Part shown: positions 43,383-51,709 of the stretch, one piece after another
Position numbering within the stretch: position 1 is the stretch's first letter
Layout: each line of letters starts with the position of its first letter
Notes under the pieces: generated by a model
What the model saw: only the letters and a program-made list of their open reading frames with translations
Told to the model about the DNA's origin: nothing
The model's database searches: none
Made by a program: the position numbers and the translations under genes
NCBI GenBank assembly: GCA_045614225.1
Contig: JAZLCO010000022.1
Span: forward strand, 18,728-82,727
Direction of reading: 5' to 3'
From: UBA9715 sp045614225
Lineage (GTDB): Bacteria; Actinomycetota; Coriobacteriia; Coriobacteriales; Eggerthellaceae
Length of the DNA: 64,000 bases

Positions 43383-43589
43383 ATGTATAGGTATTGCGTC
43401 AACAACCAAGCACAGAGCAACGGTGATCACGAGATCCACAAGAGCACATGCAGATATCTTCCGCCTGAGCGTCATAGGGTAAATTTGGGATACTGTAGCT
43501 CCGATCAGGAGGCGCTCAGCAAAGCCAAACGCCTATACCGCAAAGCCGACGGATGTGCTTTCTGCTGCCCGTCAATTCATAGGCGGTAG
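43383..43589 (+). CDS. Small Cys-rich protein of the VNxxxQSNGDHE type
   Basis: 68 residues from an ATG with GGAAGGA upstream. YCVNNQAQSNGDHEIHKSTC, then YLPP, LGYCSSDQEALSKAKRLY and GCAFCCP, recalls a family of small proteins (pattern VNxNxQxxGDHEVHxxxCxxLP...LGxFxxCxxAVxxAK...GCxxC) met in many bacteria, often on islands. Five Cys and two His near the ends could bind zinc. The function of the family is not known to me. It is probably co-transcribed with the 42-residue leader, and a terminator follows. Confidence 0.7.
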   Translation: MYRYCVNNQAQSNGDHEIHKSTCRYLPPERHRVNLGYCSSDQEALSKAKRLYRKADGCAFCCPSIHRR

Positions 43590-43635
43590 CATATCGCACC
43601 AGCGTTAGCGGGCTGGAGAACAAACCTGATTTCGA

Positions 43636-43669
43636 GGGGGCGGAGTGACGAGCCGCCCCCGACGTTTTT
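43636..43669 (+). terminator. Terminator after the small Cys-rich gene
   Basis: GGGGGCGG (43636-43643) and CCGCCCCC (43653-43660), then GACGTTTTT. Confidence 0.8.
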
Positions 43670-43738
43670 CGAGAGCCATGCCGCAGCTGCCGCTGTACGT
43701 TCCGTACGTGAGAGATGCTTATAAGCTTCATCGAATAG

Positions 43739-43767
43739 TTGAAAAACGTGTAAAACACGTGCAATAT
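43739..43767 (+). promoter_or_regulatory. Antitoxin promoter with palindromic operator
   Basis: TTGAAA (43739-43744) and CAATAT (43762-43767) are 17 bases apart. The spacer contains CGTGTAAAACACG, and a further ACACGT/ACACGTTAT follows, fitting autorepression by a RelB-type protein. Confidence 0.6.
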
Positions 43768-43868
43768 ACATTTAATACACGTTATATTAAGCCGAGGTAT
43801 GCTATCCTATTGCCAAGGCGAAGGCGAAGGGCCTTCCGAAAAAAGGAGAAGCGAAAGGAAGCGTGCAG

Positions 43869-44192
43869 ATGGAGGCAACGAACGTCACCCTGCGCATGGA
43901 CAAGGGGCTGAAAGAGCAGGCGGACGAGCTGTTCGCCGAGTTGGGGCTCACGTTCACTGCGGCGGTGAATCTGTTCATAAGGAAATCTCTAAGGACGGGA
44001 GGCATCCCCTTCGATGTGGACATGTCGCCCGCAAGGACCGATCGAACGGCTATGAACGCCGCATTCGAGCAGCTTCTGGCGTCGCTGGAGGCGCAGTCGA
44101 AGATGGGCAACATCGCTCCTGGAAACCCGAGCGGATACGGCATGTCGTTGTCGGCCGACGAGATCGAGGAGGCCGCAAATGCTGTCCGCTAG
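43869..44192 (+). CDS. RelB/DinJ-family antitoxin without a partner
   Basis: 107 residues from the ATG at 43869 (AAGGAAGCG upstream). TNVTLRMDKGLKEQADELFAELGLTFTAAVNLFIRKSLRTGGIPFDV is the full ribbon-helix-helix domain of DinJ/RelB antitoxins; the C-terminal part that usually wraps the toxin is present but Ala/Ser-rich. No RelE/YafQ-type toxin follows within 250 bases, so it is orphan here. It may act as a repressor or as an anti-addiction antitoxin against a toxin elsewhere. Confidence 0.85.
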   Translation: MEATNVTLRMDKGLKEQADELFAELGLTFTAAVNLFIRKSLRTGGIPFDVDMSPARTDRTAMNAAFEQLLASLEAQSKMGNIAPGNPSGYGMSLSADEIEEAANAVR

Positions 44193-44347
44193 GGGATGTA
44201 GCTGATAAGGAAGGGGGAAACACGCGGGTGCCCAGCGCACGAGAAGCAAAAACGGAGAACAACACCTTGAATAGGGGCGCATGATGCCTAAACCCGCCAT
44301 GAGAAAACGCAATACACACGAAACAACGAATTCAGCAAAAAAGAACG

Positions 44348-44395
44348 TTACATGGAAATTACTGTTACACGGAAAATATTATTACACGGAAAAAT
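44348..44395 (+). repeat. Three direct repeats with 17-base period
   Basis: TTACATGGAAAT (44348), TTACACGGAAAAT (44365) and TTACACGGAAAAAT (44382) precede the ATPase gene by about 55 bases. The rest of 44193-44448 shows no gene. Confidence 0.7.
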
Positions 44396-44448
44396 GGAAT
44401 GTCGCTATCCTTGTGCAATGCAGGCAGGCGGCATGAGAGCGGGTGAAC

Positions 44449-45648
44449 ATGGAACCCAACCCCTTCGTCCCCTCATTCGGGACGCATCCAGGCAACTTCT
44501 ACGGGCGCAGGGCATACCTGTCGAAATTCGAGGAAGCGCTCGACACGCCAGGCTCGCCGTGGCGCTACGTCGTGCTTACCGGGACTCGCGGCAGCGGGAA
44601 GACGTCTCTGATCGCGCAGTACGCCGTCCTGGCGAGGAAGCGCAAATGGGATTGCCTTGAGACGACGAGCCTGGATGCTCTCGACCGGCTCGTCCACTAC
44701 GTCGGCCTCGACAAGCGAACAAGGAAAGAGGCTGCCCTTGCCCCGTCGCTGTCGATTGACGGCGTTGGCAGCGCTACCGTCGGGGGGATTTCAAGGTCGA
44801 GCGAGTCGGACGACTCGCGCTCTCTTCTGACCCACGGGCTCTGCCAGAAGCTCGGTGCCAAGACCTTTATGAAGAGGGGGCTGCTCATAACCATCGACGA
44901 GGTCCAGAAGATCAAGCAGGACGACCTTGTCAGGATCGGCAACGCGGTCCAGGGCGCCAAGAACCTGGGGCTGCCCGTCGCTTTGGTCGTGAGCGGCCTG
45001 CCGAATTCGTACAACCGCATCCGACGGTTCTCCGGCTGCACGTTCCTCATGCGCATGAAGCGGCAGAACCTCTGGTGCATGCCGAAGTCGGAGACGATCG
45101 AGTGCCTGGAGGGCCTGTTCGCGAAGGTGCCCCAAATTGCAATGAGCAAGGAGCGCCTGGTCGACGTTGGCCGCTTCACCGGGGGGCACCCCTACCTCAT
45201 CCAGCTCGTCGGCAGCAACATCTACGAGGAGGTCGCGTCCCGGTACTCCCCGCGAGCGGGGATGGTGGTCGAGCCCGACGACGACCTGATCGAGGCGGCT
45301 GAACAGAGGGCCCTGGCAGAGTACCAGGCGAACGTGCTGAAGGAGCTGTTCCGCAATATGCGGAAGTCGACGCAGGTCTACATCTCGCGAGCCTTCTCGC
45401 TACGCGACCCGAAGACCGGCGTGATCAGGTTGAGGGATGTGAACGAGCTCTACCCCGGCGAGAGCGACGACCAGCTCGACTCGAGGCGCGCCTACGCGGT
45501 GAACACTCAGATCCTCCGCAAGCTGAAAAACGGCTACCTCGTGTTCGCTCTTCCGCATTTCGAATACGGATTCGAGCCCGTCCTGGATGACGGCGGGTCG
45601 GACTTCGATACGCTCACCGATGACGACTGGGCAGTCGAGGGGCTATAG
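44449..45648 (+). CDS. AAA family ATPase, unknown role
   Basis: 399 residues from the ATG at 44449 (a GTG lies two codons earlier). FVPSFGTHPGNFYGRRAYLSKF leads into Walker A TGTRGSGKTSL (near 45-55), Walker B GLLITIDEVQ near 150, and a sensor VVSGLPNS, typical of the ORC/STAND-related AAA_16 ATPases. The C-terminal part is a winged-helix-like domain. Such proteins are frequent in Coriobacteria islands. The direct repeats upstream could be its operators or binding sites. It could be a defence or element-maintenance protein. Confidence 0.7.
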   Translation: MEPNPFVPSFGTHPGNFYGRRAYLSKFEEALDTPGSPWRYVVLTGTRGSGKTSLIAQYAVLARKRKWDCLETTSLDALDRLVHYVGLDKRTRKEAALAPSLSIDGVGSATVGGISRSSESDDSRSLLTHGLCQKLGAKTFMKRGLLITIDEVQKIKQDDLVRIGNAVQGAKNLGLPVALVVSGLPNSYNRIRRFSGCTFLMRMKRQNLWCMPKSETIECLEGLFAKVPQIAMSKERLVDVGRFTGGHPYLIQLVGSNIYEEVASRYSPRAGMVVEPDDDLIEAAEQRALAEYQANVLKELFRNMRKSTQVYISRAFSLRDPKTGVIRLRDVNELYPGESDDQLDSRRAYAVNTQILRKLKNGYLVFALPHFEYGFEPVLDDGGSDFDTLTDDDWAVEGL

Positions 45649-46127
45649 TGGTCGACGGGCAATGTGTCGCCTTCTCTCAAAGTGGTTTCAGTGGTCATCC
45701 CCTTGTCTCAAAACCGGCATCGCGCGCGAGCGTGCTGTCATGTAGCTTGCGAATAGAGATTCCGTTCCTTTGTCTAGCAATTGCGCGTTTCGACGATACT
45801 TGCTGATCGTGCATTCTCATGGAGCACAAGGCTCGTATGAGAGCAGTTACAAGCGTCGCTTCTTACAGTTGTAAACACAGATTGCGCTCGTGTGAGTCCG
45901 GCGCCATCTCTCGTGGAACCGCAAGGGCCATCAAATTGGTTTTCGGCCGCTATATATCAAAATTGACATCCTATGGTTCGGCGTAAAATGCGCTACTGTA
46001 CCGATAACCGCCGATTATCGGAGGGTCACTCGTTGCTGCGGGTCATCAATTGGCGTATCGAGAAAACGCTGGCAAACGCATACTATAATCAAATAGGCAT
46101 CTGAACGAGTATCACAAGGAGTCTGCT
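45649..46127. other. Gene-free region with promoter and hairpin element
   Basis: 480 bases without a coding frame. It contains the hairpin element at 46001-46035 and a TATAAT at 46084-46089 that may serve the next gene (AAGGAG at 46111). Confidence 0.5.
46001..46035 (+). repeat. Conserved hairpin element, copy 1
   Basis: CCGATAA and TTATCGG form a 7-bp stem, followed by AGGGTCACTCGTTG. It matches 53031-53065 at 31 of 35 positions. Confidence 0.75.
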
Positions 46128-49100
46128 ATGCGCATCCTCATTATCCACATCAGCGATTTTCACATTAGGACTGACCTGTCGTTTGACGGTGAGGCGAGGT
46201 TTTTGCAGATGCGCAGGTCGCTTGGAAGCTTGGACGAGTACAGGGCGATTCTCGTCCTCTTCACCGGTGATGCGGCCTTTTCTGGGCAAGCAGAGGAATA
46301 CGATCGTGTCGAGCTGCTGTTCGCGAAAATGGTGGATGTGCTTTCAGAGGGCTACGATGGCGAGGTCGTCACCCTTGTGGTGCCGGGAAACCACGACTTG
46401 TATTCGCCGGAAGATGTCGCCATCAAGGAAGCCGAACTGCTTGAAGGCAAACCCTCCTGGAGCACGATGGGAGGCATCGCGCGCGACCAGTTGGCGCGCA
46501 TGGCAAACTACAATACGTGGGCTTCGGGCCGGGGATGCGCGTTCGACGATTCGCAAGTCATAACCAAAGAGGTGACCATCGGGGAAGGCGGGAGCAAGGC
46601 AATGCTGAGGTTTACCCTCATCAACACCGTACCGGTTTCTAACAGGATGTCCAGTACGGATAAACAGTATCACTTCATCGATGAAGTCTCGATAAGCCGC
46701 ATAGCGTACGAAAAGGACAACGACCTCCATATAGCGCTGGCCCATCATAACCCCGAGTGGTTCGCGGACGACATGATGCGCCCCCTATCGGACATGCTCA
46801 GGTCATACGCCGATATTCTGTTGTTCGGCCATGATCACGTTGTCGGTTCCTACGAGCATGTCGAAGACGACAAGAGCACCATGGTGTTGCCGGGCGGCAA
46901 AAGCGATTTCGCCCCTGGAGGCGAGTTCACCTTTACGTCAATAGATTTGGATATGGGAAAGTATCCGTATGAGGCGCATATCGTGGCGCACAAATGGAAA
47001 CAGCAAAGCCAGCGATTTGATGATGAGGGGAAACCGGTTCGGAGTATCCTTCCCAAAAGGGGCGCGCCAACGCCATCTCCGGAATTTCTCGATATGATCG
47101 GCACCGTTTCCGGCAACACCCTACTGTCCGCTCCGTTTATGGAATACTTCGTGTTCCCGCCGCTCGTGGGCTCAACGGATCTTGACACATGCGAGTCCGA
47201 CAGGATCGACGATTTCGAGGGCTTCTTCAAGGTGCTCGAGTGCGAGAACTGCGTTTGCGTGAAAGGCGGGGGCAATTCCGGAAAGACGACATTTGCTCGC
47301 GCAATATACCTGCGAAGCATGCGCGAAGGGTACGTGCCCATCCTGCTTTCCCCCGATGAATCACAGCCGTCGGTTCGGGTGATGCTCAAGAACCTCGTCG
47401 AGGGCCAGTATGGAGACTCTGACGATGCCGCCGATAGGTTTAGGCGTTTAGACAAATCGAGGAAGCTACTGGTAATCGACGACTTCGACCGGTTGCATAA
47501 AAAGAAAACTGACTCGCAGTACCTCGCAGAGCTCCTTGCTCACGTAGGAACGATCGTGCTTATCTCGCGGGACGAACCCGAGTTGGACGCCGCCGAGTCT
47601 GTGAAAAGGCAGCTTGGCTTCGAGGGTTCGTCAATCGTCTTCACGATGGGGCCGTTCGTGAAATCGAAACGCGACAAGCTTGTCCGAAACATATGCGAGA
47701 TAGAGGGGGCGGGCGTCGACACGCAAAGTAGGTTGACAAACGTCGTGGACCACGTGATCTCGAATCATCAGAGCATGTTCGACATGTCGCCGGATTTCAT
47801 CATCCATTACGCGAAATACCTACTCGCCCATCCGGAGGCAATGAGCGCGAACGACGTCGTTCCCATGGGACAGCTCTACGAGGCGAATATTGAGGAGGCC
47901 GTACGGAAAACGCTTTCAAGGGGCGGATGGGGCGAGCGCGCAAGATTCTCCCAGACCATCATGGTTCTGCTCGAGGAGATCGCATACGAGATGCACGTGC
48001 GAAAAACGCCAGCTATTTCCCAGGAGAGGGTTTCTGGAATCGTCACTGACTATTGCTACGAGCACGTGCTCGATTTAGACCTAAATGTCTTCATCGACAC
48101 GGTGCGGCAATCGAGAATCATGGCTGTCGGGCCAGATGGGCGGCTCAGGTTCTGCTCCATCAATCAGTTGGCGTTCTTCACCGCAAAGAGACTGCAGCGA
48201 AACTCGCCTCAGACGAGCCTTGGCGATGAGCTCGAGTACCTCCTCGACAACATCTGCTTCGAGATAAACGAGCGCATACTGCTGTTCCTAGCATACCTCC
48301 GCGATAACAGCGAGCTGCCCTATGAGCTTTGCGATAGGCTCAACTCCATGCTTTACTCGGAGGCGGAGTTCGACCTCGGATCTCAAGCCTTCGCCTTCCT
48401 GGCCGAACCAATGGGTTCCGAGATGTCGGTTGCCAAAAGGGAGGACGATGACAGGAGAAGCAGGATTGCCGACGAGAACGAAGCTCAGCTAGCCCGAAGA
48501 GAGCCTTTCGAATACTCCGATGTCTACGATTACGACGAGAGCGAGGTCTGGCGTTCGGGCTACACGATGATAAAGGCGTTAAAGTACATTCAGATGCTCG
48601 GTCGCTCGTATATTGCGCAGTATGTTCACACAGACCGGACCACAAAGGAATTCATTCGCGAGTCTCTGTTTGAGGGCTCAAGCAGGATATTGGGCAAGAC
48701 GATGGATCGGCTTTCAGGGCATTTCGAAGAAATCGTGGACGCACTTTACGAAGACTTGGAAGAAGTGGCGGCAGATGACCCGAACGCTCAGCCTTTCGAC
48801 AGGTACGACGTGGCTAAGTTTCTGCGGACGTTCAGCTGCGTGTTGTGCGTTTCCGTTTACGATTCAATTGCATATAGTTGTGCCGAAAGTGACACCGTGC
48901 GTTTCCTGTGCGATTACGACCGCGATGATTCAAGCTCTCGCGTACTGAAGGTGTGCATGCAGGAAAACGCGCTCGACTCGAGGGAGTTCGTAGATATTAT
49001 TTGCGCAGCTGGGGCAAGTGCTAAAACCCAAGGACTTGAGAAAACGCTGTTACGCTTGATAGCAAACAAGCATATCGTGACCCATCCGAGCATCAGCCAT

Positions 49101-49235
49101 AGGGATATCGACAGAATCTCACAACAGCTATTTGGGAGTAATGCCGCAAAGAAGGGCTATCTTGCTGGTCGCATCAATGCGCGAACGTCTATGAAGAATA
49201 GGGTGGACGAATGTGAAGCGCGCGGTTTGGTATGA
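46128..49235 (+). CDS. Calcineurin-like phosphoesterase fused to a STAND-like NTPase
   Basis: 1035 residues. Residues 1-240 are a metallophosphoesterase: SDFH (Asp10, His12), FTGDA (Asp48), PGNHD (87-90), an ALAHHNP loop and FGHDHV near 235, so all metal ligands are in place. From about 350 comes an NTPase with P-loop KGGGNSGKTT (Lys386) and Walker B LLVIDDFDRL (near 447), then about 500 residues of helical repeats. This effector-NTPase-sensor layout is that of STAND/NACHT defence proteins with a phosphoesterase in place of a nuclease or TIR domain. AAGGAG precedes the ATG. Substrate (DNA, nucleotide or second messenger) unknown. Confidence 0.8.
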   Translation: MRILIIHISDFHIRTDLSFDGEARFLQMRRSLGSLDEYRAILVLFTGDAAFSGQAEEYDRVELLFAKMVDVLSEGYDGEVVTLVVPGNHDLYSPEDVAIKEAELLEGKPSWSTMGGIARDQLARMANYNTWASGRGCAFDDSQVITKEVTIGEGGSKAMLRFTLINTVPVSNRMSSTDKQYHFIDEVSISRIAYEKDNDLHIALAHHNPEWFADDMMRPLSDMLRSYADILLFGHDHVVGSYEHVEDDKSTMVLPGGKSDFAPGGEFTFTSIDLDMGKYPYEAHIVAHKWKQQSQRFDDEGKPVRSILPKRGAPTPSPEFLDMIGTVSGNTLLSAPFMEYFVFPPLVGSTDLDTCESDRIDDFEGFFKVLECENCVCVKGGGNSGKTTFARAIYLRSMREGYVPILLSPDESQPSVRVMLKNLVEGQYGDSDDAADRFRRLDKSRKLLVIDDFDRLHKKKTDSQYLAELLAHVGTIVLISRDEPELDAAESVKRQLGFEGSSIVFTMGPFVKSKRDKLVRNICEIEGAGVDTQSRLTNVVDHVISNHQSMFDMSPDFIIHYAKYLLAHPEAMSANDVVPMGQLYEANIEEAVRKTLSRGGWGERARFSQTIMVLLEEIAYEMHVRKTPAISQERVSGIVTDYCYEHVLDLDLNVFIDTVRQSRIMAVGPDGRLRFCSINQLAFFTAKRLQRNSPQTSLGDELEYLLDNICFEINERILLFLAYLRDNSELPYELCDRLNSMLYSEAEFDLGSQAFAFLAEPMGSEMSVAKREDDDRRSRIADENEAQLARREPFEYSDVYDYDESEVWRSGYTMIKALKYIQMLGRSYIAQYVHTDRTTKEFIRESLFEGSSRILGKTMDRLSGHFEEIVDALYEDLEEVAADDPNAQPFDRYDVAKFLRTFSCVLCVSVYDSIAYSCAESDTVRFLCDYDRDDSSSRVLKVCMQENALDSREFVDIICAAGASAKTQGLEKTLLRLIANKHIVTHPSISHRDIDRISQQLFGSNAAKKGYLAGRINARTSMKNRVDECEARGLV

Positions 49236-49508
49236 GTTTCGGTCTTGCGAGGCCCGGCTATCGTAAAGACAGTACGGCGGCAGAGCTCGAAGAGGCCCAG
49301 GGCTCCCAGAACGGGCGTTTTCGCCACCCAGCTTGGAAGCCCATTTGCTTCATGTCGTATGCTGAAAGGATCTTCAATAGCTCAAACAGGCGGTTGCGCC
49401 ATAATGTGGCAGGCGCGTTGATTTTAAGTAGATAGCTTAGTATGGTGAACAATCCGAAAACGTGCCTAGGGTCAATGATTTAGCACAGCGCAATCGCCCA
49501 ACGCAACC

Positions 49509-50504
49509 TCAAAAGTCTCTCAACGCTTCGAACCCGTAATGCGACGCAAACTCCTCATATACGCGGTCAGCGGCCGCGGTGAAGTCATCAGCGATCGCAT
49601 CCGTCCGAGCATCCGTCAAGCAGCCACATCGGCCAGTGTGGGCGATTTCGTTTCGTAAATCGATGTAGCCGTCGATTGTGTCGAAAAGCGCCTCTTTCCT
49701 CCTGTGGTAGGGCTTCTTCAGCGCTCCAGCAATGTCCAAGGTCCGGTCTATTGAGTGGAAGTTTTTCGCCGCCACCGAGGGGCGTTGGAAGGAAAGCCTG
49801 CGTGCCAAAGCCTCTTCAACCGTAATGCCGCCAGCGGCCAAGTCGGCCAAATCATCACGCCCCAACTGCAGCTTGAGGCCCTCGGAGTTTTCAAGGCCTG
49901 CGTGTCGCACGATGGCGATGTATGAATCGGTGAGGTAGCTCTCCCAGATTGAAACATAGTAGGTTACGAGCAGCGAGTTTACGAGGAATCGGGGGTTGAT
50001 GTCGTTCAAAAAGAGCAAATCGGAGACTTTGTCCTCGGCATATGTCGCGCCATAGCTAATCCCGCCGCCGTCCATCCTAAGAAGTTTGTAGCGCATTATT
50101 GCGTTGTGGAATGCCCATCGCGGCACGAACAGGGCGGATTGCAGCTTGTTCGTGCTCTCGCCCTGTTCTTTGAGAAACCGATTCCTGCCCTCGTCGGTTT
50201 CAAATCTGCCGCCCAGGTAATCGTGAATCGCTTTGATAGTCTCGTTTTGCTTCCGTAGATCCCAATAGCTGCGCCCCACTCGCGTGCGCGTGTCTACCCG
50301 AAGCGCGCCTTTGTCGTCCTTGCAAAGATAGAGCTCTACTCCTACGAAAGAAATCTCGTTCTTGCCATCGCCGTGCCACATGAAGATATTATGCGCGAGT
50401 CCTCTCTTGTGAAACGGACCTTGGTATCCAAGAAGCTGTATCAGTTTCAACAGCCGGGTGCACTTCGTGCCTTTCGGGAGGAAGTTGGATGAGGAGTAGC
50501 TCAT
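49509..50504 (-). CDS. HEPN-domain protein, probable defence gene
   Basis: 331 residues from the ATG at 50504; an in-frame TTG at 50546 would add 14. The N-terminal half has no known motif. The C-terminal part is helical with DLRNEIAHTG (the Rx4H signature of HEPN ribonucleases, Arg near 286) preceded by FDTIDGYIDLRN, much as in ApeA/AbiV/RES-type HEPN proteins. HEPN domains often cleave tRNA or mRNA after phage sensing. It is convergent with the phosphoesterase-NTPase gene. It lacks an obvious partner (MNT) gene. Confidence 0.65.
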   Translation of the reverse strand: MSYSSSNFLPKGTKCTRLLKLIQLLGYQGPFHKRGLAHNIFMWHGDGKNEISFVGVELYLCKDDKGALRVDTRTRVGRSYWDLRKQNETIKAIHDYLGGRFETDEGRNRFLKEQGESTNKLQSALFVPRWAFHNAIMRYKLLRMDGGGISYGATYAEDKVSDLLFLNDINPRFLVNSLLVTYYVSIWESYLTDSYIAIVRHAGLENSEGLKLQLGRDDLADLAAGGITVEEALARRLSFQRPSVAAKNFHSIDRTLDIAGALKKPYHRRKEALFDTIDGYIDLRNEIAHTGRCGCLTDARTDAIADDFTAAADRVYEEFASHYGFEALRDF

Positions 50505-50546
50505 ATCAATGGCCTTAGCTTTTACCAGGTTGGCGTGTTTTGACAA

Positions 50547-50850
50547 GTTCGTCCATGATAGTGCATTTTAAAGAAACGGTTTAGAACGGCCCGCTGGCTC
50601 GCATAGCTTCGTTGGACCAATACTCGCAGCATGCTCTATGTAACGAGCGCGTTGGCTTGCCGACGGGCTCGGACTCTGAGCTAAGAACGCTATTGTTTGA
50701 AGGAGAAAACAGGGCGGTGAGACACTTTTGCCGACAATAAAGGATTAGGCCAACTTACGATTCACCGTCAACGGTGATTCCCCCTCGTATCAAACCCTTT
50801 GTATTAGCCCGGGTCTTTTGTCGCATGTTATACGGCATCAGCTCGTCTGC
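50547..50850. other. Gene-free region
   Basis: 300 bases. It holds ATTCACCGT/ACGGTGATT (50760-50781), a small inverted repeat, and nothing else that I can support. Confidence 0.4.
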
Positions 50851-51084
50851 CTAGCGCTTGTCCTTGGGCGGACAGGGGTCGTTGCCGTGCGAATCGGCGT
50901 TTGATATCTTCCCGTCAAGGTTGTGGATTACCAGCTCGGTTCCCTGATTGCGGCTGATGGTCCGTCCGGCGTTCACAGCATCCTTCTTCGTGTCGAAGTG
51001 CCCGGACGCACGCCGCGCCCCGCCTCGCTTTACGTCCCATCCGCCCCCGCTGTTCGGAACCACGTGATGCTGATTGTTCGGCAT
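50851..51084 (-). CDS. DUF2188 family protein
   Basis: 77 residues from the ATG at 51084 (AAAGGA 8 bases before it; another ATG is 9 bases earlier). HHVVPNSGGGWDVKRGGARRASGHFDTKKDAVNAGRTISRNQG fits DUF2188, a short beta-hairpin-helix domain that occurs in many small proteins of unknown function. A Pro/Asp-rich tail is specific to this gene. Confidence 0.75.
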   Translation of the reverse strand: MPNNQHHVVPNSGGGWDVKRGGARRASGHFDTKKDAVNAGRTISRNQGTELVIHNLDGKISNADSHGNDPCPPKDKR

Positions 51085-51287
51085 GGCCAACATCCTTTCT
51101 GTTGCGCGTGCTGTGCATCGCCTATTGTACTGCCTCGGATTCGGTTGACGAGACTCGCACGACTACCGTTAGCCCGCCGAGATTCGAAAGGGCGAGTCTT
51201 GTGTCTTAAGTAACTTTGAAAAGTGACTGCAACGGGCGTGGGGGCGCTGTGTTTTCCGAGGTAGATACAATGCGGAGAAGCTCATCG

Positions 51288-51536
51288 ATGGCGAAGAGCA
51301 GGAAGACGCTGAAGCAGATGGCTATTCAGTCGCGTTGCGGTGAGTTCGAGGATTTGATAACGCCAACCTTCGTCCCGGCTTTCGGAATGGGCGCAACGCC
51401 ACGTTATGCGGATGCCGCTACGTCAGGCGGATCAGCGGCCGCTTGCAGCGTGCGTTTTGCGGGAAGGACCCAAGCCATGTTGCCTGCCTTGCGTACCTGT
51501 ATGGGGCGCTGGCAAATCGGTTTTTGGGCCATATAA
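51288..51536 (+). CDS. Possible small gene, possibly frameshifted
   Basis: 82 codons after GGAGAAG at good spacing (MAKSRKTLKQMAIQS...). From about 51430 another frame (QRAFCGKDPSHVACLAYLYG...) looks equally protein-like, so either the gene is frameshifted or both frames are chance. No family is recognised. Confidence 0.2.
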   Translation: MAKSRKTLKQMAIQSRCGEFEDLITPTFVPAFGMGATPRYADAATSGGSAAACSVRFAGRTQAMLPALRTCMGRWQIGFWAI

Positions 51537-51544
51537 GCAAAGCG

Positions 51545-51705
51545 AAAGTAAAGCGAAGAGGGGCCGAAGCCCCTCTTCATCCGATGCAATTATTAACATC
51601 TCTAGAACGCGGTCTCCTCCATGTTGAAATTCATAGCAATCCTCCTCGTCCATTGTTTTCTTTCGCAACGTTTGGATTATACACTATTCGCAATTAACTA
51701 GCCAA
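51545..51705 (-). ncRNA. Candidate small transcript with promoter, 10-codon ORF and hairpin
   Basis: On the minus strand: TTGGCT (51705-51700), 18 bases, TATAAT (51681-51676), GAGGAGG (51647-51641), a 10-residue ORF (see next entry), then GAAGAGGGGC-TTCG-GCCCCTCTTC (51578-51555), a 10-bp stem with a stable C(UUCG)G loop. Expected length about 125 bases. Confidence 0.4.
51602..51634 (-). CDS. Ten-residue peptide MNFNMEETAF
   Basis: Six bases after GAGGAGG. The ribosome binding site is among the best in the region, so translation of this very short frame is plausible; it may be a leader peptide. Confidence 0.35.
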   Translation of the reverse strand: MNFNMEETAF

Positions 51706-51709
51706 AATT

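Noticed and set aside
49232..49435. 67-codon frame overlapping the stop of the phosphoesterase-NTPase gene
   Set aside because: The ATGA overlap is tempting, but the protein has no recognisable features and runs toward a convergent gene; not strong enough to list.
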